Origin: Nothopassalora personata
Lineage: Eukaryota; Ascomycota; Dothideomycetes; Mycosphaerellales; Mycosphaerellaceae
DNA: 64,000 nucleotides
Direction: 5' to 3'
Assembly (NCBI GenBank): GCA_033816765.1
Contig: CM066289.1
Span: 186,001-250,000 of the forward strand
Below are positions 52,711-64,000 of the stretch, one piece after another. The notes under the pieces are model-generated. The model did not search any database. It was given only the letters and a program-made list of their open reading frames with translations, and was not told where the DNA came from. The position numbers and the translations under genes were made by a program. The stretch's first letter is position 1; each line of letters opens with the position of its first letter.

Positions 52711-52947
52711 TGTTAGATTTGGCCGTCGCCAACCCGATATATCGGCGTCGGCATATAGGATTCATCTACGTAATAGGGTTTGCTAGTGCGCTCTATAGCA
52801 TTCACTTACGTACTATGTAAGTTAATACTTACGCGTACTCCTTAGCATAGAAGAGTATATAAGGACACCCTTATTCACCTATAGATAGTATTAACAATAA
52901 GCAATTAAGTTGTTCGGTTACTTCACTTCTTATTTATTTATTTAACA
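52711..52947 (+). repeat. 5' LTR of the copia element (237 bp)
   Basis: TGTTAGATTTGG to TTTATTTAACA, with TATA-like GTATATAAGG inside. The copia leader (GTTATGCGCCCGAATAAGC) follows directly. The RIP signature begins within this LTR; sequence to the left is of normal composition. Confidence 0.85.
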
Positions 52948-53329
52948 GTTATGCGCCCGAATAAGCGCTACTAGCCTAAAAACAGCCTAGTACTAAAGTT
53001 TCGAGCTAATCCGAGAACTTTCCCCGGATTTTAGAAACTCTATCTAACGTTACCTCCCGAATTTAGTAAAGCCGAGAACTTTCCCCGGATTTTAGAAACT
53101 CTATCTAACGTTACCTCTCAAATTTAGCAAAGCCGAGAACTTTCCCCGGATTTTAGAAACTCTATCTAACGTTACCTCTCAAATTCTAGCTTATAATCGC
53201 TGAGCCTAGTACGGTAGAACAGCGAATACTATAGGTATTTCGCTATATGAAACGGCGATACATTCGCTATAGGGTAATTCGACCCCTACGATTCTATATC
53301 TATAATTAGATTTACGATACAACTACCGG

Positions 53330-54090
53330 TTACCGAGAAAATAGCTAACAAAATATACGACGCTACTACTATTGCGTCTAAAGGCTTCCCTACCCTATCG
53401 GATACTAATTATCTAATGTAGATCGACTTACTAGAGGACTTCCTAAGAGGGAAGAGACTTTAGGACGTCTATAAAGGGAAGGGGGATACTAGAGAAAGGA
53501 GAATAGACAAAAGGAAAGCTAGTACTATTTCTACTATTGAAGCACTTACGGGTACTAAGAGAGTATGCCTAATAGGGCTACGCGACCCGAAAGAAGCCCT
53601 CGATAAGCTTGAGGCAATATATTTAACGACAAGTGTAGAAAGAGCTTCGAACTTTCTTACGAAGTTCTATAACTATACCGCGGGTTCTACTATCGATATT
53701 ACGGCCTCGCAGTTAACGTAACTCGTAAACAAAATACGCGTTACAAATAGCGAAGAAGCGCCTACCGATACTACAAAAAAGAGTATCCTATTAGGATGCC
53801 TACCCGACGAATACGATAATTTTTGAATAGCTATTAAGACTATAGGCCTTTCGAAGATTCCTTTTAAAGACTTAGTCTCTGAACTTAGGGACGTTAAACT
53901 AGGGCTTAAGAAGCCGTCTAAGGAAGACGACTTAGCCCGATATATAGGGGGTACTAAGCTAAAGGCGAAGAAGTATAGCCCTAAGAAGGACAATCGCCCT
54001 AATAGATATAAGGGCGAATATACCTATTATAAGAAGCCCGGACATAAAAGGGAGCATTGCTATAAGCGTAAAAGAGACGAAGAAGGCTAA
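53330..54090 (+). pseudogene. gag: Copia gag, RIP-inactivated
   Basis: Gag frame with LLEDLLRGKK-like, ALTGTKRVCLIGLRDPKEA and LGCLPDEYDNF blocks. The zinc knuckle near 54,020-54,066 reads YTYYKKPGHKREHCYK: the first Cys residues are Tyr, while His and the last Cys remain. A tandem repeat of about 61 bp lies in the leader at 53,000-53,180 (three copies around GAACTTTCCCCGGATTTTAG). Confidence 0.8.
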
Positions 54091-54119
54091 AAGAAGGGCG
54101 ATGACTTGCCTAAAGACGC

Positions 54120-56650
54120 TAATTACGTAGCGTACTCAGCTTACGAAAATACGTCGACTTACGGACCTTTATTTAATACGAATATTTTTACCCTAGACTC
54201 CGGAGCTTCTAAGTATATATCCTACGATTAGAATTTATCCTTCGACTTTACGGAGAAAGATTCGGAGGTTAGACTAGCCGACGGTAGTGCCTTAGAGGTT
54301 AAGGGCTACGGAACGATCTACCCTACCTTCGGACAATAAATAGTCGAAATACGGGACATACTATACGTCCCTAAGCTTCGATATAACCTCCTTTTAATCA
54401 CGCAATTTGCCGATAGAGGTATCCTTACCCTATTCGAGAAAAAGAGGGCTATAATAACCTATAAAGGGGTTACGCTAGGAATAGCCCTACGAGAGGGCAA
54501 TTCCTACGTCCTAAGACACTCCGAATAGACAAGGCTTATTTCTAAGCCTAAACCTACCTTAGATAGCTAAACCGAGCTTTAGCATCGCCGTCTAGGACAC
54601 CCGGTGGAGGAAAGACTCCTAAAAGCCCCTAAAGTCCTATTAGGATTACCGGACCTATCGAGGACTAATAAGGCTTGCCCGACTTATACCTTAACTAAGT
54701 CTATACGTAGACAAAATAGGCAAGAAGCGAAAAGGGCTACGAAAGTACTAGAACGGGTATTTATTAATTTTTAGGGCCCGTATAAGTATCCTACTATAGG
54801 GGGACGCCGTTATATACTTACTATTACGGACGATTACTCCTAGAAAACCTAGATCCGCCTTACTACCTATAAGAGCGAGGTCTATAAGGAATTGAGCTCC
54901 TAGAAGCAAGACGTCGAGGGAGAGATAGGTAAAAAAGTAAGGGCAATTTAACGCGACAATACCGTAGAACTTATTAAGTTAGGCGAAGGGTATAAAGATA
55001 AAACTATCGAGCCTACTATACCTTATACCCCGGAGTAGAACAGGACCGCCGAACGACTTAATAGGACCCTAATTACTATTGCTAGGGCAATACTTTCCGA
55101 AAGCGGTTTACCTAAGTAACTTTAGGGCGAGGCTATCTATATAGCCTGTTACCTTCGAAACCGGTTACCTACGAAGGGCCTAGAGGTTACCCCCGAAGAG
55201 CTTCATAGCGGTCGTCGACCTACGGTAGCAAACCTAAGAGTTTTTAGGTATATTTGTTACCCTAATATCCCTAAGGTAAAAAGGGGGGATAAGCTATCTA
55301 ATACCGTATTTACCGGCATATTCGTAGGCTACGCTCTAACCACTAAGCAATATCGAGTATATAACCCTCGAACCGGAGCCGTAGGCCTGTACTCTTCTCT
55401 CGAATTCGACGAAAGGTCGTTATATAACGATCTATAACTAGATAATATCTATAAGGAGACATATACTTTACGGGACTATAAAGATAAGGAGGCCTTAGAT
55501 TTTAACCTATTAGATATCCCTATAGAGTCCTATAGGGATGGCGAGCAAGACCGCGAAGTAATAGGCGAAGAGGGGCGAGGATAGGCTCCCCTATAAGGCG
55601 AAAGTCGAGGACAGGCCCCCTTATAAGATACTATAGTCGACGATACTACTTTAACTACTACGGACGAATAACAAGACCACCCCCGAAGGTCTACGCGAGT
55701 CGTACGACGCCCGGAACGTCTAATAGAAGAATTACGGCTAGTTAATTATAAGAAGGCCTACAAAATACCTACCCCTAGGACCTATAACGAGGCTATAAAA
55801 GGCGACTACGCTAGGGAATAGTAAGACGCTATTAAGGACTACTTTAAGTCCTTAGATTTAACCGGAACTTAGACTAAATAAGATATACCTAGCGATATAA
55901 ACCTCGTAGTTCTAAAATGGGTTTTTAAGGTTAAGACCTTATCTAACGGACAACTAGACAAATTTAAAGCACGTCTAGTAGCAAAAGGGTTTACGTAACG
56001 ATGCGGGATTAATTACTTCGAGACCTTTAGCCCCGTAGTCCGTTTAGAAAGCCTACGACTTCTTCTAGCTATTGCGGCCTTACGAGGCTATATAGCGCAT
56101 TAAATAGACGTTGTTAGTGCCTATCTACTAGGAGAGCTTACCGAGGACGTTTATCTATCTATCCCCGAAGGGTACGAGAGTTCCGGAGAGCCGGTAAAGA
56201 GGGGGAGATGCCTAAAACTAAATAAAGCTATCTTAGGCCTAAAATAAAGCGGCTAAGTTTAGAATAAGACTATTACGGATTTCTTCGCCGACTACGGACT
56301 CTACGCTATCTCCGCCGACTATTCTATCTTCGTTAATAAAGGGTATACTATTATAGTTACTCTATACATAGACGATTTACTTATTTTAGCAAAAGACGAA
56401 AAAATACTACTACCGCTTAAGAAGGCACTTACCGAGCGCTTTAAGATAAAGAACGGAGGCCTAGTAACGCTACTTCCAGGTTACTAAATATCCTATAGTA
56501 AGGACGGGTCTATACGCCTCGATTAAAAGTATTATATTAAATATACACTTAGTTATTGTTACGGGTTTAAAGAATAAGAGAAAGAAAGTCCCGTAAGATG
56601 CGTACTAGGAATATAGAAATTAGAAGATAAGGTCTAATCGCTTAGACCTC
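54120..56650 (+). pseudogene. pol: Copia pol (protease, integrase, RT), RIP-inactivated and truncated
   Basis: Protease active site TLDSGASKYIS at about 54,190-54,222. Integrase zinc region HRRLGHPVEERLLKA, core with RYILTITDDYS and EPTIPYTPE*NRTAERLNRT, then a copia-type FRYICYPNIPK. RT from about 55,880 (LKWVFKVKTLSNGQLDKFK, KARLVAKGFT) with active site TLYIDDLLILAKD at 56,362-56,400, intact. Stops are TAG/TAA at Trp/Gln sites (for example VFINF*GPYK). RNase H is missing. Confidence 0.85.
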
Positions 56651-56661
56651 TAACGCAATTA

Positions 56662-56976
56662 GGTTACGTACGCGACCGTAGTAAACCTACATAGTCGAAC
56701 ACGTAAAGCTAGGCGACTAGACAACTAGACGACCGGTCGACTAGTCGAATAGTCAACTCTAGAGCTAAGACATAGTAATGTCTCCTTTATATTTAGGAAC
56801 GCTAGAAACCCTTATAGTTCTAATACGTTTAACTTATATTACTATCTTACTAATTATAATATACTCTTATCCCAATTATTTATCTTTGCTTAGCTTACTC
56901 TAGCCTCTCTAAAGAATACCGCTACGTAACTTAACTTATCTCTCTTTTAAGACTAGCCCTAGAACGAGATATAACA
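56662..56976 (+). repeat. 5' LTR of gypsy D (D-type U5)
   Basis: The 3' part (about 56,787-56,976, ending GATATAACA) matches the LTR at 3923-4282. The 5' part is divergent; the likely start is (TG)TTACGTACGCG near 56,662, and it carries CGACTAG-like short repeats where the A-type U3 has TTAGACT repeats. Confidence 0.6.
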
Positions 56977-57510
56977 CTTTAAACGCCCTTAGGATAAGCG
57001 CTACTTAAGTAGCTAGTAGGGAGACACCCGACCCTAGCGAAGTAGGAAGCATCCGCCGTACGCTACTACGATAGACTACTACGAAGGACGATAAGTCTAA
57101 TAACGATAATAAGCCTACTCTAAGGAAGGGCGACATTAAGGTTACTAAGCTAGACCTCTTCTATAGAGATAGGGCTAAGTTTAACGACTAGGTTAATTAG
57201 ATAGATACATATCTTATGTTTAACCTAGTCGATGCTAATAAAAGAACTATCTTCGCTATTACGTTCCTTTACGGAAGCGCGTAGAACTAGATTAAACCTT
57301 ACCTTAAGGAATACCTTAAAGGTATAGGATAACTAGACCCTACCGGAATGTTTAGGAGCTATACTCTTTTTAAAGATAAGATAAAGTTAATCTTTAGAAC
57401 CTCGAACGAAGTCTAATAGGCTATACGAATTATTTAATACCTAAAGTAGAAAACGTCTACTTTAGAGTATACCGCTAAATTTGAAGAATACGGACAGATT
57501 ACCGGTATAA
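56977..57510 (+). pseudogene. gag: Gypsy D gag, interrupted by B'
   Basis: Leader CTTTAAACGCCCT is shared with gypsy A. Gag text is KVTKLDLFYRDRAKFND, IDTYLMFNLVDANKRTIFAI, YLKEYLKGIG and TLEYTAKFEEYGQITG, homologous to gypsy A gag at 16,577-17,095. Several RIP stops. The frame is cut near 57,510 by the LTR of B'. Confidence 0.75.
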
Positions 57511-57703
57511 GGGCCGTAAGGCCATAAGGGGATGTCGCAATGTATAGCACGCCTACGATCTTCTAATCGTAGATAAACTAAAGCTTACTTTCTTCTATCG
57601 ACGCTATACGCGTCTCCTAGTGTACGTATACGCGTTACGTACGGCATGCTAAGCCGGGCATGGCCGCATTATATATAAGGGTTAGCTATAGGCTACCCTT
57701 ATA
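57511..57703 (-). repeat. 3' LTR of gypsy B'
   Basis: Reverse complement of the gypsy B LTR: GGGGATGTCGCAATGTATAG at the left, GGCTACCCTTATA at the right. The left boundary is uncertain by about 15 bp. The purine tract AGAAGGGGAGGCAGT (minus) follows at 57,704-57,718. Confidence 0.75.
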
Positions 57704-58118
57704 ACTGCCTCCCCTTCTAGGCCGAGCTGCCCTTAGCTCGCGGCTTTAGGAGATTTCTATGTAAGTAATCTATCTACTTCTCGTAGATTCCGTTACTATA
57801 CAACCCGCCTACGGGTCTCGTGCGTGTCGTTATCGTAGTATAGGTAGGTGTGAAGTTATAGTTACCGGGTTAACTAACTCGAGGGTTTAAGAAGCGTACC
57901 CTCTCCCTCCTTTTCCTTCTTTTTCCCTTATACTACGTTCTCGTAGCGCACTACACCCGTACTACTAGCAATCTACTAGCTCCTTGCTAGCGACTACCTA
58001 GCGACCCGCTAGTACTACTATAGCTTTAGAGGAAGCTATCTAAGACTAGCTCCGCTAGAAGGCCCTTATAGGGGGCCTATTAGCACTACTAACACTATTA
58101 CTAGCACTACTAGTATAG

Positions 58119-58780
58119 ATGTCTAGCGCGCTCGGCGCACTAGACACGCTAGCAAAGCATAAGTTTAGCGTACTAGGGCCGTAGACCCCTAAGTCCTTAC
58201 TAGCTAGGCGCCTAGGTATAGACATTAAGATATATATACGGTACCTCCCGTACTTCGTAGCTAGTAAGTATTCGCTACGCTCTTCGCTTACGATACGCTT
58301 ACTAACAGTATAGTAGACGAGTAGGATACGTATAATAGTATTACTACCGGCGAGTTACTTAAGAAGTATAGGCGCTATAGAGATATTAGGCACCCCTACG
58401 TTAGTAATACTAGCGTCGCTATCGCGTAGCTAGTAGCTCGCCTACGCGCCGCTCGCGCCTAGCGCGATAAGCTTATCTAGGGGCTTAGTAACCCTATTAC
58501 TAAATAAGAGTAGGATGCTCTAGACTAGTAGTACGAGCTCTACGCCTAGCTAGGCGAGTAGATCCTAGAGGTAAGTACTGCGCCTCGCTAGCGCTCCCTA
58601 CGCTCGCCGTATACGGCGTACTGTCGCTCCCTATATAAATCGGCTAACCTCCTCCTAGGCTAAGAGGTAGTTCTCTACCTATAAGAATAAGCGTATAGGC
58701 GACACCCGCGTACGCTTCGCCGGCGCCTCTACTACTACTACCCCCTCCTCCGCCGCCGCTACTACGTCCGTAGTTCTATA
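58119..58780 (+). pseudogene. Opposite-strand accessory ORF of gypsy B', RIP-inactivated
   Basis: Plus-strand, so opposite to gag-pol of B'. ATG at 58119 (MSSALGALDTLAKHKFSVLG), then IYIRYLPYFVASK, a frame change, TGELLKKYRRYRDIRH, a helical QLVARLRAARAQRDKLIQG segment, LYAQLGEQILEVS, and a Thr/Ser/Pro-rich end. The matching parts in gypsy B are IYIRYLLYFVKGK, TGELLKKYGRYRRNRH and RLRAARSQRD. The same apparent frame change in both copies could mean an intron. Stops are RIP-type. Confidence 0.65.
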
Positions 58781-59299
58781 GTAAGAGTAGAATAGGGCCC
58801 TTACTAGGCTCTTCGAGCTCGGCCGTACTATAAGTAATATACGTGTCGTATGCGTGTCCTATACTAACCGTAGTTATAGTTCCTATAGGCTAGAAATATC
58901 GATACTACTACGGCCGATAGGGCCTTCTTACTACTAGCCCTACGGGGCGAGTATAATAAGGAGGATAATAAGGAGGATAATAACGAGTAATTGCGCGCTC
59001 CGCGTATATTAGCCGCCTACTACGCGCCTATCTTCTATCTACGTAGCGCCGTAGTACGCCTATAAAAGTTTGTTTTTAAAATAAATACTCTTCTCTCTAC
59101 TCTTCTCTCTCCTTACCTCCCTCTCTAATGTTATTACTGTCGGGGGTGTTTACTCGACTAAGTAAGCGAGCCTTTTAGTCCGATAGAAGATACTATAGGT
59201 TAGTGTCTTCTATACTAGTTATAGCTAAGTTTACTATCGGGGTAGAGGTCCTTATATCTAGCTACCGGAGGGTTAAGGCCCTAAATACATAACTTATGC

Positions 59300-62200
59300 C
59301 CTTATTTTAGCGCCTTACACTACCTTCGTAGGCACCTTATATTTGGCTACTATACGCGTAGCCTTCGCGGATCCTTCCGCCGGCTTATACCGTCTTCGCT
59401 AACGCCTTATATTCGGCTACTATACGCGTAGTATTTGCGAGTCCTTATGCTAGCTCCTAGCTGTCGTACTCTTCTAGCTAGCCCTTCTATTATACTAGGT
59501 ACTACACTTTACCCTTATACTTACGCTTTCCTAGTACTACCTCTACTTTATATTCCCCGTCCTTATTAGCGAGGGCTATAGTGCCTCTATCCTTCTCGCT
59601 GCTCGCGTACGGCTCGAGGAGGGATATATAGAATATATTATAAATTCTTAAGTTAGCTAGTAGTACTAGGCGGTACGCCTACGAACCGATAGCGTTAATA
59701 ATGCGGTACGGTCTAATAAACTTCGGACCTATCTTCTTCTTCGGTAATGCTAACCTTAGGTTCTTCGTAGATAATAAGACTATGTCGCCTACGCGATAGC
59801 TCTTAGCCTTATGAGTCTTATTATAGTAGCGAGTCTAATCGGCTACTACGATTTCCTAACACTTCGTAAGCGTAGCGCGTATCTCTCGTATGCGGTTAAC
59901 TAAGTCTACCGCTACTAGTACCTCCCCTTCCCGGATCTCGCCTCGAGATCCTATAGGTATTAGGGTAATCTTAGGTCTCTAACTATACGCTATCTCGAAT
60001 AGGCTTATACGTAGCGTAGGGTAGACGCTATTATTATATACGAATTTAGTAATAGCTAGCTACTTAGCCTACTCTATCTAGTTCTCGCTATAGTAATAAC
60101 GAAGGTACTGTTCTAAGGTTTAGTTTATCCTCTTAGTCTAGCCGTTAGTCTAAGGGTAGAAAGCTATATACCTACGCCTCGAAGTAGAAGTTACTCTAGA
60201 ACTTACTCGTGAACACTAACCTACGGTTACTTACTATGCCCGCTAGCATACTATAATGCCGCACGACTTCGTCTTGTAAGATCCTCGTAAGCTCCGCCGC
60301 TATATATGTCTTAGTCGTAGGAATGTATAAGTTCATTTTAGAGTAGCGGTCGACGATTACTAGGATCACATTATACACGCATTCTCCTCGCTTACTTAGC
60401 GGTAGGTCCGTAATGAAATCTATAGTGATTTCCTACTATGGACCATCTAGCCTAGGTAGTAGCTATAGCTCGCCGTAGGGTCGATAGCGCCTCGCCTTCG
60501 AGATCTAATAAGCCCTATAGTTTCTAACATACTCTCTTACATCCTTACTAAGTGATTCCTACTAGTAATAACGTCGTAGTAGCTCTTTAGTCTTTACCTT
60601 ACTAAAGTGCCCTACTAGTAGGTCGTTATAATGTATATAGAGTAGCTATGCTCTTACTATATAGTCTTCGGGTACTATAATCGCGTTCCCGCGATAGACT
60701 AACCCGTCTTTTATATACTAGTCCTTAGCGTCCCCTTCGCTAGGCGCCTACGATAAGTATACAACGTACCTATCGTCTCTCCCCTATACGATTTTTATTA
60801 GTAGTATAAGTAGTTCACCTAGGCCGCCCTACATTAGTATAGCGTACACTCTTACTAGTAGCGATCGGGTCCCCTACGGCTCGTAGGCTACTACTACTAT
60901 TATCGTCGCCTTATCCTACATCTTCTCGTAGGTAGCGGTTACGCGCCTTACTATAGGCTCGTCCTCTCTTAATAGGGATTCCTTCTAGAAAGATAGCTTA
61001 CTTTATAGCGTAGGAAGTAAGTTTAACGTCTACTACGCTACGCGTGCGTAGTTACTACGTCGCGATAGCGCATCGGCTAGGTTACTCTTCCCCGACCTAT
61101 GCTCTACTACGAAGTCGAAAGGTTATAGAAACGTTACCTATCGAGCTTACCTCCCGTTTAGCTACTTTACTATTATAAAACCCTATAGGTTCGTATAGTC
61201 GACTAGTACCTAAACCGTATACGATGCGCCTTCGAGGTACGGTCGCTAATACTTAAATGCCTCTACTACTACTAGTAGCTCTTAGTTATAGGTCTTATAA
61301 TTGTACTCGGTAGGTATTATCTTACGAGAATAGAAGGCAATTAGATGCTACTTAGTCCTAAATAGCTAAGAGATAATGCCTACAATCGTAAAACCTAAGG
61401 CATCCGTCTTAACCCTCGTACGTAACGAAGGATCAAAGTACCTTAGGATAGGTACTCCGAGGAACCTAGCTTTCAGCCGTTAGAACGCTTACTCCTCGTA
61501 AGCGGACTATATAAGAGGCCCTTGCTTCTTACTATTCTTACATCCCTTTAGTAGGTCTATTAATAGCTTCGTAATCCTCGAGTACCCTTCGATAAAGCGC
61601 CTGTAGAAGTTGTAGAATCCTAGGAAGGATTAAACCTTATAAAAACTCATAGGCGTAGGCTATTCCTCGATTACGGCTACCCTACTCCTATCTATTAATA
61701 CGCCTACGAAACTTACGATAAATCCTAGGAACTCGGCATTCTCCTAGAAGAAGCTACACTTCTTTAGGTTCGTAAATAGGGCGAACTTTCGTAGCCTCTC
61801 TAGTACCGCGCGTACGGCTCGTACGTGCTTCTTACGCGTTACGCTATAGATAAGGATGTTATCTAGGTAGACTACGTAGATGTTATCTACTAACCTAGTA
61901 AGGGCCTTGTTAATGTACCCCTAAAAGGTAGCTAGTACGTTAGTTAACCTAAAAGGCATAACTAAGTACTCGTAGTAACCGTGTCGCGTACGGAACGTAG
62001 TCTTCTACTCGTCTCCTCGCTTAATAGGAATACGGTAGTAGGCATCCTATAGATCGATTATAGTAAAGAGCCTAGCGCCCTATAGCCTATCTAAGGTCTT
62101 ACTAATTAGGGGCAGTAGGTACCGGTTCTTTACTATAATCTTATTTAGGCCTCTATAATCTACATAGAGCCTAAGAGTACTATTCTTCTTTAGTACGAAT

Positions 62201-63000
62201 AGGATAGGCGCACCCGCCTCGCTTACGGATCGCCTAATCCACCCCTTCTCTATTACTTACGTAAGGTACTCCTTTAAGGCCTCTAGCTTAGTTAAGGACT
62301 AGTAGTATAGCGGCTTAAAAGGGGTTTCTTTCCTTTAACGAGATTAATCGCATACTTAACCCCGTCGGGCATCTTACGCTTTACCTACGTATTAGGTACG
62401 TATATATCTCGGAAGTCTATAAATTCTTTAGGCTACGAGGGGCCCTCTCCTTCGGATACTACTATAGTAATAACCCAAACACTTATCGTATAAACCTACT
62501 TTAAGCTCTCGAGATCCTTAAGGAACTCGCGTACGTTACGCTACTAAATCGTAGGCGTCTCTATACCGTAGTACTACTAGTTATCCTTATCGGCCTTTAC
62601 TATCCGATTACGATACCGCTAGGGTCTACCTAAAATAACTAACGGCCTACCTATAGGCGCTATATAGTAGATAGCGTCGCTTACGCGCTCTACTCCTATA
62701 TCGTTAGCTAGTCGTACGCGAACCGTATAGGCGCCGTAGTAATACCCCTAGTCCTACGCGTACGACTCTAGATTTAGAAGCTTTACACTACTAATAGGCT
62801 ACATCTAGTATTGGAGTACATACTCGTACGATACTAAGCTTAAATCTATACCGTTATCTAGAAGAAACGTAGCCTCGCGAAAGCCCTTACGCGTCTCGAC
62901 GGCGCCTCGTAAGTAACGCGCTAGACTCGTATCGACTTACCTTAAGGGGTCTATATAGAAACTCAGACTTAGGAGCGACCCTTACCTAGTCCTCTACCTT
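59300..63000 (-). pseudogene. pol: Gypsy B' pol (RT, RNase H, integrase), RIP-inactivated
   Basis: Minus-strand. The integrase core includes ILVIVDRYSKMNLYIPTTKT and EVVRHYSMLAGIVSNRRLVF at 60,196-60,378; the Asp of the SDRG motif is Asn here. The RT active site at 61,858-61,869 reads YLDN, as in gypsy B. RT blocks (about 61,800-62,350) and RNase H (about 61,000-61,500) match gypsy B in order. Dense TAG/TAA stops. Confidence 0.8.
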
Positions 63001-64000
63001 TTCCCTATTCGCCCTTCTTAGTTAAAGCCTCGATAGTTTCTAACCTACGAACCGCTTACGCGTTACGGTCTTTCTATAGGTGTCTATTCCGGCACTCCGT
63101 CTTATAGTAACCCTTCCTACCGTAGCCGTAGCACTCTACTTTCGACTTCTAGCTAGTTAAAGACGAGCTACCGGCGTCTCGCTACTAACTCGTACCCGAG
63201 GCGCCCGGTACTTAACTCTACTTCTATTACTTTAGGCGATCGGCCCGCTTATATACGCCCTTAGCTTTACGCTTACGACGTATATACTACCCGCGGTCGT
63301 GCCCTCCGCTACTACCTCGGCGCTCGGTGCTTTCGATGTGCGAGGCTAGGACTACTAGGTCTTCTCTAGTCGTAGGGATATTATAGTAGCTAACGATAGC
63401 GGACCGTAAGCGAGGCGTAAGCTTCGCTAGTAGGTGCCTTATACGTTACGCTTCCGAGTAGTTACCTAACTAGTCCTCTATAATATCTAGCTTAGTCGCG
63501 AACTGCCGCGCTATCTAGTTATCCTTCTATCTCGTAACCTCGTACTCTAACATAACGTTAAGTACGCGATTTATAGAATCGCCGTATACATCTCGGTAGA
63601 ACTCCTTAAAGTCCTAGTATATATACCCTACGAGGTTAACGGTGCTATAGTTAGTATATTATCGCTCGCTTACCTCTCCGCTAAGGTACATAACCCTATA
63701 TAGGACCTTTAATTCGTCTATCGCGTACATAGTGCCTAAGAGGGCGAAGATAAGTAAGAGCTCCCGAAGGAATACCCTTACCTTCCTTATCGAATCCCCT
63801 CTAAAAGGCGTCGGCTCTTTTAGACGCGGTCGCGTCGTATACGCTACGGCCGCGCCTCGTACTATAATATTATCGTTAGTAGTTATAGAGATAGAGGCAG
63901 GGGTTGTAGTAGGGAGGTAATCTTCTCTCCTCCCTCCTATACGCTCTAGAGGCGGTGCGCTTATAGCGCGTAAGATCTCTAGCCGCTCGATCTCCCGCTA
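63001..64000 (-). pseudogene. gag: Gypsy B' gag (C-terminal and middle part, runs off the window)
   Basis: Minus-strand match to gypsy B gag: a zinc-knuckle region near 63,085-63,130, an Arg-rich region (about 63,230-63,330) and the gag block up to about 63,800. The plus-strand open frame at 63,732-63,920 is a shadow of gag, equivalent to the shadow at 10,411-10,623 in gypsy B. Confidence 0.7.

Larger units (their letters stand above)
52711..56660 (+). mobile_element. Ty1/copia element, truncated at its 3' end
   Basis: 5' LTR, leader, gag, protease, integrase and RT in copia order (integrase before RT). It stops within the region joining RT to RNase H at about 56,660, where gypsy D LTR-like sequence begins. 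No 3' LTR. It is the fullest relative of the mini-copia at 39,220 and of the LTRs at 3465 and 30475. Confidence 0.85.
57511..64000 (-). mobile_element. Gypsy B', minus-strand relative of gypsy B (runs off the window)
   Basis: 3' LTR at about 57,511-57,703, then the opposite-strand ORF, then pol and gag on the minus strand to the window end. Same order and same protein families as gypsy B. Inserted in gypsy D gag. The 5' LTR is beyond 64,000. Confidence 0.85.

Overview
The window looks like a transposon-rich, gene-poor stretch of a filamentous ascomycete (Pezizomycotina) chromosome. The evidence is short GT..AG introns where introns can be guessed at all, Ty3/gypsy chromoviruses and Ty1/copia elements, and a very strong repeat-induced point mutation (RIP) signature. 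In the flanking blocks (about 1-23,050 and 52,750-64,000) CpA and TpG are nearly absent, TpA is very frequent, and TAG/TAA stops sit where Gln or Trp is expected. CpG is largely spared, so GC content does not collapse. I cannot name the species.

Layout. 1-1152 is the 3' end of a gypsy element (A'). 1153-3922 is RIP-mutated sequence with simple repeats and a copia LTR. 3923-17537 is gypsy A on the minus strand; it is split by a complete nested gypsy B (9984-16576, 196-bp LTRs, CCTTT target duplication). 17538-18319 holds an unknown coding relic and an inverted-repeat unit. 18320-23086 is a 4.8-kb DNA transposon with terminal inverted repeats, a broken DDE transposase on the minus strand and a second ORF on the plus strand. 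About 23,090-52,710 is a 29.6-kb island of ordinary composition. It has one clearly intact gene (a small secreted Cys-containing protein, 31,569-32,129), several gene relics broken by frameshifts and by single Gln-to-stop changes, an array of FHA-domain fragments, a 631-bp mini-copia, a copia LTR and a frameshifted gypsy C. 52,711-56,660 is a 3'-truncated copia. 56,662-57,510 is the 5' end of gypsy D. 57,511-64,000 is a minus-strand relative of gypsy B (B') that runs off the window.

The most unusual features are in the gypsy elements. Family A and family B both carry an extra reading frame on the strand opposite gag-pol, between integrase and the 3' LTR. In family B it is recognisably the same protein in two elements. 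In family A it is followed by a tRNA-like unit with intact A/B boxes and a T-run. The A 3' ends at 1-870 and 4161-5031 form an inverted repeat that appears base-perfect although both arms are heavily RIP-mutated.

Almost no gene here is functional, so there is no pathway to describe. The window records competing processes: transposition and nesting, RIP in the flanks, leakage of RIP-type nonsense mutations into the island, and many short tandem duplications that break reading frames within the island.
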